Part shown: one piece after another, positions 10,517 to 22,855 of the stretch | Layout: each line of letters opens with the position of its first letter | Numbering within the stretch: position 1 is the first letter of the stretch | Assembly: GCF_029633865.1 (NCBI RefSeq) | Contig: NC_079220.1 | Location: 59,884,077 to 59,948,076 of the forward strand | Direction of reading: 5' to 3' | DNA: 64,000 nt | Source: Lampris incognitus | Lineage: Eukaryota; Chordata; Actinopteri; Lampriformes; Lampridae | The notes under the pieces: model-generated | Databases searched by the model: none | Seen by the model: the letters and a program-made list of their open reading frames with translations, nothing else | Told to the model about the DNA's origin: nothing | Made by a program: the position numbers and the translations under genes

Positions 10517-12800
10517 AACTGATCTGATAGGACCTCAGATCAGGCTCAGGTAAGTGTGCCCTCCTCCTCTCCTCCTCTGGCTCTCCACCCAACCCAGCTT
10601 TCCTCCCACTCCTTCCTTCCCGCCACACCCCCACCTCTCCCATCTTCCTTACCCTCCTCTTACCTGACCTGTCTCCCTACTTCAGCTCCCCGTTTACGTT
10701 CAGTTCAATGCCTATATTTTTTCTTATATACTGTACGCATATATCTTTATCCTGTTTTTGAATAGTGCATCGTAAGTATGCACTGAAGATGAAGGACTAG
10801 GCCCGATGATTGAGAAGAAGGTAGAAAACAATCACACAAAGCCAAGAGGGAAAGGCCAGTGTAGTCCTGTGCAAACATACCCGGAGGTACCCCTCATTTT
10901 GTATCGGTTTTATGACACATATAGCTGTATATATGTCTTTGTGGACAAAATGGCAAAAAAAAAAAAAAAAATCAAACTTAATCCGATCAGTTTTATTTTT
11001 CCTGCCTGTGTTTTACTGTTTTTAAACAAATGGCAGTTGAAATATGAAATGACTTTTTTGATTTGTTTTATTTTCCACATGCAGGGCAAATTACAGTGTG
11101 TCTATATATATATATATTGGGGGGATTTTAAATCTTCATATATGAACACACAGCCTTTTTAGACATACTTGTAACAAAGGAAGCTATCATTTCAGGTATG
11201 TGTGAAAAAAAGCCATTTTATGTTGCCGTAATAATGCCTAATAATGCCATGCAGTGTGTGTTTGGGGGGGAGGGGTGTGTAGCACTGGGGGAGCCTAACG
11301 TAACTAACTGGAGGGTAGGGTTTACCGAATGAATTGCAGCTGACTTCCATACCTCACACAGCGTTGGTGTTGTGAGCGAGACCACATGAGAAAAAGGCAA
11401 ATTAAAAATCATGGATACTCTCTGACTCTCAAACTGTGCAGGTACTCACCCCAGGTACTCCTTTCTCTACCCACATCCATTTCTGAATGCTGTTGCCTGT
11501 CAAAAAAAAAAAATGCTTCTCCAGATCTTGATCTTTTAGAAGCTTGATTGTGTAAGATTGTGTGGAACACAGTTCCATGATGGAGCAGTGAGTTGCCTGG
11601 TCAGCCCATTTGATATCCCTCTGTGACCAGCTGAAGTTATTGCCATCATCATCATTATTATTGTAAAACATGTTGCAGTGTCATGGCCTCGCTGTGCAAA
11701 GTGTTCCTTATGGATCATGGACTCGAGGTTTGTTCAGCTGGTAGAATGTTGTGCATGCCACCCTAGATGTCATTTTAATTGTAATGTGTGACATTTTCAC
11801 ATGGCTGCTGGAATATCAAAAGGGCTGCCGCTAAAAGATGTAGGTGTAAGATAGTGAGTTGAACATAAGTGAAGTTACCTATAAGTGCGGGCAAGCGATC
11901 AACATCTTCACTCATTTCAAAATAGTCTGAAGAACATCCGCAAACTGCCAGGATATTCTGTCTGAAAAGCAGTCGGCACTCACAATGTCAGTTGTGTTAG
12001 TGAATAGTTAGCGTTTACACAAAGTATGGCCGTTGATATTCTTCACTTTCCTCTGTGACTGAGATGAGGGATGTATTTAGACCCTACCTGTGGATGACGC
12101 TGTCACACCGGCAGCAACGTGTTGCTACAAGCTCTTGTTGGGGGGCCTTGGCTAATACGGCATTTTGTTAACATCTTTACCCGATAGGGGAAGCTGGGAA
12201 ATCTGGAGCAGGAAGAATCAGAAGAGTGCACCCCATCCTTACCCCGAACCTGACGCTTCGCTGCTTAAAAACAAGGTGAACCACAAATGTGTAGTGGCTT
12301 ATTTAAAAAGAGATGACCAGAAGTGTGTAAAAGTGGAACAATACATTGTTATTTTACTTGTTTTGAGTTCATAGTTCATGATTTCTTGAATGGATGGGGG
12401 TGGGGGGTGGGGGGGTTGGTTCATCTTGACTGTATTTGTTGGTCTTTTTAGCACTCTGCCCCAAAAGCAAAAAGAGACATTTCTGAGAATCTCTACACCT
12501 CCTTGTTCTTGGCATTTAGTGAGAATACTTTTTCAAAGCAGTACTTGTGGCTTGTTTTTGGTTTATATCAGGTCCTACTTCTTGACTTTTTATTTCTTTT
12601 TTTGAAAAGTCCGTATGTACAATTCTGATGTTAGGGTGTCTCCTTTTCCTCCACCTGAATCTCACTTGGATTGCTCTAGTCCCCGTACTGTAAAATATTT
12701 TGATTTATTTGGATCAGAAGGCTGTGAGGATTAAATGAAGTGTTGTTTTACTGCTTTGATTTTAATGCCCATCTTGTCTTGATGAATAAAAAAAGAAGTT
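10517..12800 (+). other. luc7l3: luc7l3 3' UTR
   Basis: No other gene is recognised between the stop and the poly(A) signal aataaa at 12785-12790. A strong donor, ctcag|gtaagt, lies at 10549/10550, 33 nt after the stop. This suggests a spliced 3' UTR form with an acceptor downstream, for example ccgatag at about 12181-12187. The stop is under 50 nt from this donor, so such splicing would not by the usual rule trigger nonsense-mediated decay. The boundary is an inference. Confidence 0.6.
12785..12790 (+). terminator. luc7l3: Candidate poly(A) signal
   Basis: A canonical aataaa hexamer is followed by A-rich sequence and, within about 40 nt, by a T/G-rich tract (tgtctttctttgtgtggttg) that fits a downstream processing element. 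Confidence 0.55.
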
Positions 12801-13485
12801 CAAACCGGAGCGTACTGTCTTTCTTTGTGTGGTTGGAGCAGTGTGGTAGTTGACGGGCAGTTTGTTTGTGTTGCAATACATTCAGAGAGTTGGTGTTGAC
12901 ACCAGCATGTTAGAGCCATAGTTCAGAATCCTTAGTTCAAGCCCCTGTGACTGCTGGCAACAATCAGACCCAGCTGCAGCATAATACCTGTGCTACCTCC
13001 CTGCAGACAAGCAAGTGAAAAGAGGCTTTCGGGAGTCCCGTCCCCCCCCCGGGACTAGTTGACTACTGCAAAGCCTGGCTTGTGCTTCAGTCATCAGGGG
13101 AAGTTGCGCGAATCCTTTGCCCTGCAGGGGACAGTCGGGCAATGGCCACGTGCATGTACTAAGTGTCAAGTGCTTTGTTGTCCCAGGTGCCCTTGCTGTC
13201 CTTGTTACGGTTTCTGGTTAGCAGCGAATCTCTTGAGCCTGTTCGTTCGTTCTTTCTAGTTAGCTGGACTCAAAAGCGTCATCTTGAGATGACTATAATG
13301 GTATTCAGCAATCAAATGTATATCTAGCTCGTTACGTGCGTACCGCCTTCAAAGCCCCGGCTAGTTGCAACGTGAGTTGCTGGCTCGGGTCAAACCGCTG
13401 CACCAACAACTTTGCTGTAATTCAGTGAAGCAAAGGTTTTGGTAGGTGCTGAAAATCACCTGTAACCATCACGTCACCTGTGACC
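12801..13485. other. Intergenic, no gene recognised
   Basis: No exon, RNA gene or named repeat was recognised. A C run is present at about 13041-13050. The short open frame at 13059-13259 has no family resemblance. Confidence 0.3.
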
Positions 13486-13489
13486 AAAT

Positions 13490-13870
13490 GCCTCACCCAG
13501 ACAGCAGCCGGATGTGGGCCGCTTCAGGCAATGATGCGGCACTGATGGTCTTCTGGCCCTGACAGAACAGATGTGAGCCTGAAGTGGCCCACATGTATAA
13601 CAGCAAATATGGCAAATCAAACGTGGGCCTTTTTTGGCAAAGATGCGGTGCTCTGGGCAACATGTGATCTGGATGTGAGCCTGAAGTGGCCCGTGTGGTA
13701 AATGGTGAATATGGCTCAAATATCACAAAACAGATATGGGCCACCTTTGGCAAATATGTGGCACATGCGGCATTGCTTTGGCTCGGTTCTGGCCCAGATC
13801 TGGCAAACAGGAGCGGACCGCCCAAGTGCCATCATTCCACATGGTATGTGGGACGGGTCCGCGCCACGGC
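13490..13870. repeat. Dispersed repeat with internal near-tandem structure
   Basis: The phrases gatgtgagcctgaagtggcc (13571 and 13673), gcaaatatggc and ctggcccagatctggcaaac recur with drift. This is the pattern of a low-complexity fish repeat built from tggcc/ggcaaat words. Open frames on both strands are by-products of it. Confidence 0.5.
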
Positions 13871-14189
13871 AGTTTTGCCGTCTGGGACCCCTGTCAAAGT
13901 GGTGTTGAGTGAAGGTCGGCACACCGCCGCACAAACGGTGGTGCGTCAAATGACTGCAAGCACCAGTGACGTCAGTCAAATACGCACGAGGGGCACCGTG
14001 TTTGCTGCTTCTCGGCAAAACGAGTGAGAAGCGGCGTGGTGGTCCGTCTGTGGGGGCAGCAGTGCCGGGGGAAGCGTGGTCAGGCAGGCCTCTGTAGTGC
14101 CGTTTGAAACAAGTCACAATAAGCAGTACTACACAAACATATTGGGAAGATCGAATATGAATACAAAATATGAAATGTATATTAATATA

Positions 14190-14328
14190 TATATCCATCC
14201 ATTATCCAAACCGCTTATCCTGCTCTCAGGGTCGCAGGGATGCTGGAGCCTCCTATCCCAGCAGCCATTGGGCAGAAGGCGGGGAGACACCCTGGACAGG
14301 CCGCCAGGCCATCACAGGGCAATAAACT
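14190..14328 (+). repeat. Fish interspersed repeat (catccattatcc family), copy 1
   Basis: Runs from tccatccattatccaaacc through gatgctggagcc and gagacaccctggacaggccg to gccatcacaggg. The same module occurs at 30648-30772 (minus), 32590-32715, 36484-36615 (minus) and 38668-39030, so it is a high-copy interspersed family. Some copies continue into a longer tail. An (aat)n run follows. Confidence 0.8.
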
Positions 14329-14329
14329 A

Positions 14330-15845
14330 ATAATAATAATAATCCGTCAATAAATTGTTTGTTGACGAATAAATTGTTTATTGCATGGAAGACTGCCCCC
14401 TACTGGCCCACCAACACCACTTCCGGCAGCAACTCAGTTTTCCCTTAAAAGAATTACCTTTCAAGCTCTGTAGCAAGCTCTCCTATCTTGTTCAGGGAGT
14501 TGCATGTTATTGTTGAGTAACCTCATTCTTGTGTGTTTGAATTCTATGAGTCAGGTGGTTTGTCTAAGACATGCACCTTGTTGGGTTTTAGAAGATATCT
14601 TCCTGCCACATATCCTGGGACACAGCTAGACACACAGTGGTGGGCCTACTCAGTCCAGTTGGAGGCATCATTGAGCGTAACACTCTGTCCTCTCAGATTA
14701 GAAGGGCAATTGGAAGGGGGTTACACATAATAAAGACCATTTCAGGCAAAGAGGTGTATAAGAAAAGGTATCTCAAAGAGACGAGGAGTCCAATTTCCAA
14801 GGAGAAATTAATTAGTTCAGTTCACTTCAATGGGCATTTCACTCAGATCAGTCTTAATCTGTGTAAAATGACGCTTGTATTGCAAACAATGAAAGAATTG
14901 GGGAACAACATGGACCCCCCTTCATTTAAACTGCGGCTCTGTGTAAATGATTTAAATTTGAATTTGAATGTGGGTTGCAGGCGCGCCGGAGTCGTTTCAG
15001 AAGTGGGAGGGGGCAACAATGATATATATGCGTGGGCCGGGGTGTACTGTATCGTGCTATAAGAGCGCGGCGCAGCTCCGTGCGGCGCGGCGCGGCGCAG
15101 CTCCGTATGCCTGTAGGTGCGGTTTTAATATAATAAAGCACATTATTGAAGACACGTGTCCGCCCCATATTCTGGCTTTGTTGCAGTTAGGCAGGGCCGG
15201 ATCATGACGTTTATGGGCCATAGGCCTCGCCTCCGTTTTGGGCCCCCCACCCCCAAACCCCACCAACTTGAAAAGTAAATGCAATATAACAGACAGCTGG
15301 CGAATACGGACGGAGCACGCACAGAGTGCAATACCAATGAATTTATTATAGGTTAGTTAAATGAGTATCGTTCATTATAATTAGATAAGTAATAAATAAG
15401 CATTCAATAGGCTACAGTTAATACACGTAATGCCCGGTAGGTTGCTTGTGTGAGGCAACAATAGGCTACTGAGTGCCGCACTCTTGATTTAATACGTCCA
15501 CCAGAGGGAGACAGCTTGGGAAAGGAAGTTGGAAATATCTCAAACGCTTCCCTGTGTTCAAATGCTGCTGAACGATATGTCATTTAAGAAAACATTATCT
15601 TTTCTTAAACCAAAAACCTCTTGACTGTGCCTCATCATCTATCTGTCGTTGACTGGTGATCTCGAAAATCCCTATTTAACTTGTGTCAAATGCAATCCGG
15701 CATGGCCTTCTGGGAGATGGAGTTCTTAGGGGTAGATTGAACGATTCCACGGTTTTATTTGCGTTATTTCTTTTTATGGCATATTAACTGTTCCTGATTG
15801 ATAGACATATATTTATTTGGCGTGTATGTGTCAAAGGAATTGTTG
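14330..15845. other. Intergenic, no gene recognised
   Basis: Contains a local repeat of aataaattgttt around 14348-14380, a GC-rich palindromic stretch of gcggcgc words at 15064-15105, and a fragment ggccggatcatgacg... gggccataggcc near 15195-15240 that looks like a dispersed-repeat end. No coding exon could be supported. Confidence 0.3.
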
Positions 15846-15847
15846 AT

Positions 15848-16002
15848 ATTGTAATGTGCACGGATAAATGGACTCGGTAGCACTTTGCTTGTGAGTCGAA
15901 CCCTTTAGTTGACTGGTTAACACGCCCCTGGTGCGAGAAACCCGGTTTCGCGTCCCGGCTGCGGCAGTTCCCGGGCTGCCCCCCCCCCGAATTCGCTACA
16001 AT
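15848..16002 (+). repeat. tRNA-like short element, copy 4
   Basis: The best preserved copy: attgtaatgtgcacggataa at the left, gagtcgaaccctttagttga and ctggttaacacgcccctggt in the middle, then ggtttcgcgtcccggctgcg and gaattcgctacaat at the right. The ctggttaac and ggtttcgcgtcc strings resemble Pol III A and B boxes. A pure A run and the minisatellite at 16005 start right at its 3' end. Confidence 0.65.
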
Positions 16003-16004
16003 GG

Positions 16005-17304
16005 CAAAAAAAAAAAAAAAAGAGTTCCTGAAAATAGAAAAAGAATTCCAGAAGAAAAAAAGAGTTCCTGAAAAGAGAAAAAGAATTCCAGAAAAAAAGA
16101 GTTCCTGAAAAGAGAAAAAGAATTCCAGGAAAAAAAGAGTTCCTGAAAAGACAAAAAGAATTCCAGAAGACAAAAAAGAGTTCCTGAAAAGAGAAAAAGA
16201 ATTCCAGAAAAAAAAGAGTTCCTGAAAAGAGAAAAAGAATTCCAGAAAAAAAAGAGTTCCTGAAAAGAGAAAAAGAATTCCAGGAAAAAAAGAGTTCCTG
16301 AAAAGACAAAAAGAATTCCAGAAGACAAAAAAGAGTTCCTGAAAAGAGAAAACGAATTCCAGAAAAAAAAGAGTTCCTGAAAAGAGAAAAAGAATTCCAG
16401 GAAAAAAAGAGTTCCTGAAAAGAGAAAAAGAATTCCAGAAAAAAAGTTCCTGAAAAGAGAAAAAGAATTCCAGAAAAAAAGAGTTACTGAAAAGAGAAAA
16501 AGAATTCCAGGAAAAAAGAGTTCCTGAAAAGAGAAAAAGAATTCCAGAAGAAAAAAAGAGTTCCTGAAAAGAGAAAAAGAATTCCAGAAAAAAAAGAGTT
16601 CCTAAAAAGAGAAAAAAAATTCCAGGAAAAAAAGAGTTCCTGAAAAGACAAAAAGAATTCCAGAAGACAAAAAAGAGTTCCTGAAAAGAGAAAAAGAATT
16701 CCAGAAAAAAAAGAGTTCCTGAAAAGAGAAAAAGAATTCCAGGAAAAAAAGAGTTCCTGAAAAGAGAAAAAGAATTCCAGAAGAAAAAAAGTTCCTGAAA
16801 AGAGAAAAAGAATTCCAGAAAAAAAGAGTTCCTGAAAAGAGAAAAAGAATTCCAGGAAAAAAAGAGTTCCTGAAAAGACAAAAAGAATTCCAGAAGACAA
16901 AAAAGAGTTCCTGAAAAGAGAAAACGAATTCCAGAAAAAAAAAGAGTTCCTGAAAAGAGAAAAAGAATTCCAGAAAAAAAAGAGTTCCTAAAAAGAGAAA
17001 AAAAATTCCAGGAAAAAAAGAGTTCCTGAAAAGAGAAAAAGAATTCCAGAAGACAAAAAAGAGTTCCTGAAAAGAGAAAAAGAATTCCAGGAAAAAAGAG
17101 TTCCTGAAAAGAGAAAAAGAATTCCAGAAGAAAAAAAGAGTTCCTGAAAAGAGAAAAAGAATTCCAGGAAAAAAAGAGTTCCTGAAAAGAGAAAAAGAAT
17201 TCCAGAAGAAAAAAAGAGTTCCTGAAAAGAGAAAAAGAATTCCAGAAGAAAAAAGAGTTCCTGAAAAGAGAAAAAGAATTGCAGAAGAAAAAAAGAGTTC
17301 CTGA
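16005..17304. repeat. Purine-rich minisatellite, ~37-bp unit
   Basis: Roughly 34 copies of a unit of 35-40 bp made of gagttcctgaaaagag, aaaaagaattcca and a variable A run. Every unit carries two TTCnnGAA words (ttcctgaa and ttccagaa) or the ttccaggaa variant. The unit length varies with the A run, so the minus-strand frames that look like Phe/Leu-rich proteins are not maintained. The + strand is strongly purine-biased. Confidence 0.95.
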
Positions 17305-18070
17305 TCCGGCTCTTCTCTTTCTCTAAGGTTCCAAGGGCCAGGGGCCAGGCGTGTTCGAGATCCAGGGCCATCAGTTCAAGTTGCTGTTACATAGAGCTGT
17401 CACATTCGGGGACGAATGCTTTCTTTAAAGGGGGAGAGCAATGTAGCATATCAGGATTTGGTAACCTAGCAACAAATGTGGATGGGCTTTTTGGGGGTGG
17501 TTTTTGAGCAGGAGTCGAGAGGAAGTGGGTTTTCTTTTCATGTTTTGGTCTGCGCGGCGAGCAGCTAGTGCGAATCAGTAGGGTTTGCTGTCGTTGACAT
17601 GTCAGGATCTTTCCAGTGTTCCTTTTTTTTTTTAAGGATCCTTTCTTTTTTCAGTTTCACGTTTGCAGATTTCAGACTCTCAAAAAAAAGAAAAGGTTGT
17701 TAATATAGATTCCCAAAATCAATAACATGTTGGTACATGATGCATGTAACAGACATTAGATAAATGATGGCAGCAGCACACAATTATGCCTGCGTGAATT
17801 GTGCTCTAGCTAATGGTCTGAGTTTACAAAAAATACAAATTGCAACTCACAATGGACATGGGGCAGAAAACGGTACTGCAGACAGATTCGGGCTAGGTAA
17901 TGTTACAGCGCCTTGACAATAGCAAAAATGCAAATTATAATGAATAACTCAATTTCCTGCATCTTTCTCAAGCAAAAACAATGACATAATCGCAGTACAA
18001 ACTTTTGTTTGCTGTTAGATCATGCACATGAAACAATCATTACATGTGCCAGAAAATTTGACGAAGTATG
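17305..18070. other. Intergenic, no gene recognised
   Basis: Unique-looking AT-rich sequence with T and A runs. The part at 17310-17470, including tcacattcggggacgaatgc, could be an old LTR-element remnant, but no protein motif supports that. Confidence 0.25.
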
Positions 18071-18075
18071 CTCGA

Positions 18076-18388
18076 TTGTTTTTTTTTCTTTTTAAATTTT
18101 CCCCCTTTTTTCTCCCCAGTTGTATCTGGCCAATTACCCCACTCTTTTTTGAGCCGTCCCGGTCGCTGCTCCACCCCTTCTCTGCCGATCCGAGGAGCGC
18201 CCCGACCGACAAGAGGAGGTACTAGTGCAGCCACCAGGACACATACCCACGACCGACTTCTCACCCGCAGACACGGCCAACTGTGTCTGTAGAGATGCCC
18301 GACCAAGCCGGAGGTAACACAGGGATTCGAACCGCCAACCCCCGTGTTGGGAGGCAACAGAATAGACCACTACGCTACCCGAGCGCAA
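18076..18388 (-). repeat. tRNA-derived SINE (family A), minus strand
   Basis: On the minus strand it starts gcgctcgggtagcgtagtgg, with an A box (tagcgtagtgg), then a B box (ggttcgaatcc), followed by the body tgttacctccggcttggtcg and a closing ggccagatacaactggggag and T/A-rich end. This is the usual plan of a tRNA-derived SINE. Compared with the copy at 34625-36292 it lacks part of the middle. Confidence 0.85.
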
Positions 18389-18639
18389 ATATGGATAGGC
18401 TTTTTTTTTCATTATTAAATTTCTTTTTTTTCCCTCCCTTGTCTGTATTTATGTGAATGAGGTCATTTTATATCTGTCACATATTTATTTGTACTTGATG
18501 TGATTTCGGAGGTTTTGGGGGGGGTGAGACATGTTATTGTGTTGTGCGTGTTGCACAGGGCGTGTGTGATGCGTCAGTGCAGTAGTACTGGGGTAGTAGT
18601 GCTTATAGTTAGTGCATGCCGCATGCTGCTTCTGCTTGC

Positions 18640-19685
18640 TACTTTCTGCTTTCAGCTCCTGCCGCCGGCTAGCCCTCCTTTGTGGGGGTGAAAAGAGAAG
18701 CCGAGTGCGTAAGTCTCCCCTGCCGGTACATGGCCTCTCTACCGCCAAGACTCCTGAAGTGCCTCCTCGTGACCACACACGGTAACTGGGTACCTTGCGG
18801 TCCCTGACTAAACTGTAGGGGATCTCGGAGCCACAGTGGTCCCCAGAGGCCTAATGCACAGGCCCACGTGAAGTGGACACGCCCTGGCATTGACCAATCA
18901 CTGTCCCGCTGCCTTGTGGGTAAGTGTAGGACGACAAAGGCTAGGGGAGCACACCCTGAGAGAAAAGCAACGTGCATGGCGGTGCACGATAGGCGGTCCT
19001 CCGACAGACTGGAGCTCCGGCAGCCTCCTGCAGCTGTGGAAGAGTGCTGACTAGCCTTTCTGACTAGCTTCGTCTAGTCAGAAAGGCACGAACTGAGGAA
19101 GCCTCTTGGATGAGAGGGGAAACGTCTTCACGGATATATACCAAGTCCAGTTGCACTTGATTCAACTCCTTTGGATAACCATGACCTGGATGACTGAGAA
19201 CATTCACAGACAAGAGTGCTGGTCATCTTGGGCTCCCCTTGCCACCGGATCCCACCCTCTCACAGTGAAGAAATGCTGCTGGGACATGCGCACCCCAAAC
19301 GGCACTCTAAATAATCTCTTTGCGCAGGTATCCACCTCTGCCTCGGTGAGACCAGCAACCGGAATATGGATCAAAGTCTGGTGGTGATGGGGTGTCTGGT
19401 GACGGGAGCAGGTATGAATGCACTGGAAGCTCCTAATCAGACCCCTGCACGCCAGCGGCATGGGGCTATTCATGGTCGACAGCAGCTGGGTTTGAGTGGC
19501 AGCTGCTCTCGGCCGACCCCTGTGTGACCGAGCAGCCCTATTTAGGAGCCACACTGCTCACCCCAACTGTGGAGGGGCCTGGAAAAGGTGGCCTAAACAT
19601 TGCCCACCCGAAACATCCTGGATAGGCTACCGCACCTATCGGGACATTCCACTCTGCGGTCGAAATAAACAAAAGAAAATAATTC
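18640..19685 (+). repeat. 5' region of the 18.6-23.8 kb LINE
   Basis: Non-coding leader of the LINE. The stretch 18690-18800 (gccgagtgcgtaagtctccc, cacacggtaactgggtac) is repeated at 33285-33390, and 19060-19175 (cacgaactgaggaagcctct, tggatgag, cgtcttcac) at 27525-27625, so it is made of shared modules. It runs into the endonuclease frame. The exact 5' end of the element is not determined. Confidence 0.55.
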
Positions 19686-20495
19686 CCTTTAAACTGGCAA
19701 CATGGAACATAAGAACTCTGCTGGACGTTAATGCCGAAAGACCTCAGCGAAGGACTGCACTCATTGCAGCAGAACTCAACCGCTACAATATTGACATTGC
19801 TGCACTCAGTGAAACCAGGTTTCTGGATGAAGGCTCCCTGAAGGAAGACACCTACACCTTCTTCTGGAAGGGATACCTTGCAGGAGGACAACATCAGCAT
19901 GGTGTGGGATTTGCAATAAAAAACAGCCTCCTACCAAGACTCACTGAAACACCGATTGGCATAAGCGAAAGGCTCATGTCACTCAGGATCCCTCTGGCTA
20001 AGAAATACTATGGCACCCTCCTAGGTGCCTATGCACCACCACTACCATCAGGGGATGACGTAAAGGACTGCTTCTATCAGTCACTAGATGAGGCTCTCCG
20101 TCGTATACCCGAGGAGGACAAGATCTTTTTGCTGGACGATTTCAATTCCAGAGTGGGGAAAGAACAAGGTGTGGAGTGCTGTCATTGGTGGGCATGGCAT
20201 TGGGAAAGTCAATGCTAATGGACTGCGCCTCCTAAGCCTCTGTGCTAAGCATAGCTTGACCATCACAAACACCCTCTTCCAATTAAAAAATAAGCACAAA
20301 ACATCCTGGATGCACCCACACGCCAAACATTGGCACCTCTTGGACTACATCATTGTGAGACGCGTTGATATAAAAGAGGTCTTACTCACTCGTACAATGA
20401 GAGGTGCTGAGTGCTGGACAGATCACCGGCTCATCATGACCAGGCTCCAGGTGGAGGTACGCCCTGCTGTTCGTCTCCAATGGTCAAGAAAGTAG
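19686..20495 (+). pseudogene. LINE ORF2, AP-endonuclease domain (broken)
   Basis: The frame opens with FKLATWNIRTLLD, the start of an exonuclease/endonuclease/phosphatase domain, and continues with IDIAALSETRF, LLGAYAPPLP and, after a frameshift near 20157-20165, [29 protein letters not shown] and [12 protein letters not shown]. The WTDHRL near the end is the catalytic SDH-type motif. In such elements the domain nicks target DNA for target-primed reverse transcription. The frameshift and the stop at about 20493 make this copy inactive. Confidence 0.9.
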
Positions 20496-21977
20496 AGGCT
20501 TGACTGTACCCGGCTATAAAAGGCTGAAGTCCAGAACAATCTCTGCCTCTGTCTGGCTGAAAACCTGGAAGACATTGAGCTTCTCTTGAACACAGATGAT
20601 TCCATTGATCGGAAATGGTCTTCTGTGAGCTCCAGACTCTACGAGGCAGCATCCCAATCCATCGGTTACAAGAGCAGAAAGCACCAGGACTGGTTCAATG
20701 ACAACACAGGCACAATAACTACCATACTCAAAGGCGTGCACAAAGCACACAGTGCTGTCCTCAACAATCCCACATCAGCTACGCTCCGGCAACAATGGTA
20801 AGCATCCAGGAGAGAGGTGCAGTCAAAATTGCGTGCCCTGCAGAATGAGTGGTGGATATCGAAGGCAAATGAAATACAATCCAATACCGATAGAAACAAT
20901 ATGCACAACTTTTATGATGCAGTGAAAACCATCTACGGCCCAAGAAACTGCTCTGTCTCCCCCCTGAAGTCTGATGATGGCACCACCCTCATAAAGGATC
21001 AGAAACTCATCACAAAAAGATGGGCAGAACATTTTGAGACCCTTTTGAACCAGCCCTCCCCAACAGATCCCTCAGTCTTGGATGAACTACCTGTCCGCCC
21101 CACCATCCAAGATCTTGACCTTCCACCAACCTTTGAAGAGGTTCATTGTGCAGTTAGGTTGCTGAAAAATAACAAGACCCCTGGCCCTGACAGTATCCCT
21201 GCAGAGATTTTTAAACAGGGAGGCTACCTCTGCACCCGTGCACTTTTCCTGTTCATCTCACACGTATGGAAGAACGAAACCGTCCCTCAGCAGTGGAGGG
21301 ATGCTAACATCATCTCCATATATAAAGGCAAAGGAGACAAGTCCCTCTATGGCCACAGCCGTGGCATTTCACTACTGGCTGTTGCTGGAAAAGTCCTGGC
21401 CAAAGTCATGTTACACAGGCTGGTAAAAAACATCTCAGAGGAGCTGTTGCCTGAGTCACAGTGTGGGTTCAGGAGGAATAGGAGTACTGTGGACATGGTG
21501 TTCACAGCACAGCAACTCCAGGAGAAGTGTAGGGAGCAACACCAGGACCTCTTCATAGCCTTCATCGACCTGTCAAAGGCTTTCGACACAGTCAACAGGG
21601 ACATCCTATGGAACGTCCTCCTGAAGTTTGGCTGCCCACGAAAGTTTGTCAACATCCTTCAACAATTTCATGTGGGGATGATGGCACGTGTGATCATTGG
21701 AGACCAGGAATCCGAGCCCTTCAGGGTGTGCACCAGGGTACGTCAGGGGTGCATCCTTGCTGCAGTTCTTTTTAACATCTTGCTCCTGTGTGTGACATTG
21801 CTGCTCCATGAAGAAATCAGGAAGGACAGTGGATTTATTGTAGACTTCAGACTAGATGGAAACCTATTTAACATCTGTAGGCTCCAAGTGGTCACAAAAA
21901 TGACATCTGAGTACATCATCGAGCTACAGTACGCAGATGACTATGCAGTTGTGGCCCACACATCGGAGGCACTGTAA
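20496..21977 (+). pseudogene. LINE ORF2, reverse transcriptase domain (broken)
   Basis: Continues the endonuclease frame. Stop codons at about 20493 and 20802 break it, then it is open from 20817 to 21977. Recognisable RT blocks are LKNNKTPGPDSIPAEIFK, QWRDANIISIYKGKGD, GISLLAVAGKVLAKV, QCGFRRNRSTVDMVF, FIAFIDLSKAFDTVNRD and YADDYAVVAHTSEAL, so the catalytic Asp motif YADD is intact. The frame is cut at 21977 by an 878-bp inserted element and resumes in the same frame at 22863. The clade cannot be fixed by eye. Confidence 0.92.
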
Positions 21978-22855
21978 GGCTCGATGGTGTTTTAAGCCCC
22001 CAACGTACTCTTCCAGGCAACACTGCATGGAAGGCACTCCCCGCCCCCAACAGTTTCATCCAATCAAAATGGGTTTTTTTTTAAATGACATATGCTTTGA
22101 AATATAGCCAACACTAGCTGCTAGGGATTTTCTTTGCTGAACGGACACCTCAGCTATCTAGCTAACTGTAAACAGATTGCAGTGGTAGATTTTTGCTAAC
22201 TACTTTAAGCCAATGTTAGCTCAAATGCAGTCAATCTGTTCAAATAGCTGGCAGTGGTGAGCATTCAGTTTATGTTGGCATGTACTACTTTTAAACTTAT
22301 CCGTGCAGGACAGAGTTTACTTAGTAATGGACTAGCAGTTAGCGCTAGCAAAGTTCCAGGCAGACAATTCATTTTTTGGGGTGGTTATGAGAGCGACTGA
22401 GTAGTGCTATTGCTGTGTAGTTAGGCATTAGCCTATGTCTCCCAGTCTACTTATTTAAACAACTACGAGACAACCTAGCTTTAAGTGAGCTGCACAAAGG
22501 CATGGTTGACTGGGTGTCTTTCCAAAACTCCTTTAGGCATCCAGTTGCTAGATAAGTTGTAAGACATCTAGACATAGCAGCTAAGTAAGTTAAAGCAAAA
22601 CTGTCACCAAAATGCAATCTAGGGTCTTTTTGTGAATGTACACGAGTCAAACTTTTGTTTAAAAGGATATTTACGTCAAACGCTGCACTTTTAAGATTGA
22701 CGTTTGTTTGAGTCGAACTCCTTCACTGAAGAGGGAGGGAAAAAGTTGAAATCTAGCGCCAGTGCTGTGATTGGCTGAAACTGTAGGGGCGGGGAGTGCC
22801 TTCCATGTAGCGCTGCCTTGAAGAGTACATTGGGGGCTTAAAACACCATCGAGCC
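21978..22855. mobile_element. Non-autonomous TIR element inserted in the LINE
   Basis: 878 bp with terminal inverted repeats of about 70 bp: ggctcgatggtgttttaagc at the left and the mirror gcttaaaacaccatcgagcc at the right, continuing to cactccccgcccc. It is flanked by actgtaa at 21971-21977 and 22856-22862, a 7-bp direct repeat (8 bp if the adjoining C is counted). The interior is AT-rich, with no transposase. Target length and long arms leave hAT-like or P-like origin open. Confidence 0.92.

Noticed and set aside
13493-14198. Overlapping 110-160 codon frames on both strands
   Set aside because: They lie in a dispersed repeat with near-tandem words. No family resemblance.
15784-16881. Minus-strand 365-codon Phe/Leu-rich frame
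   Set aside because: Translation of the purine-rich minisatellite. Parallel frames give equally long peptides.
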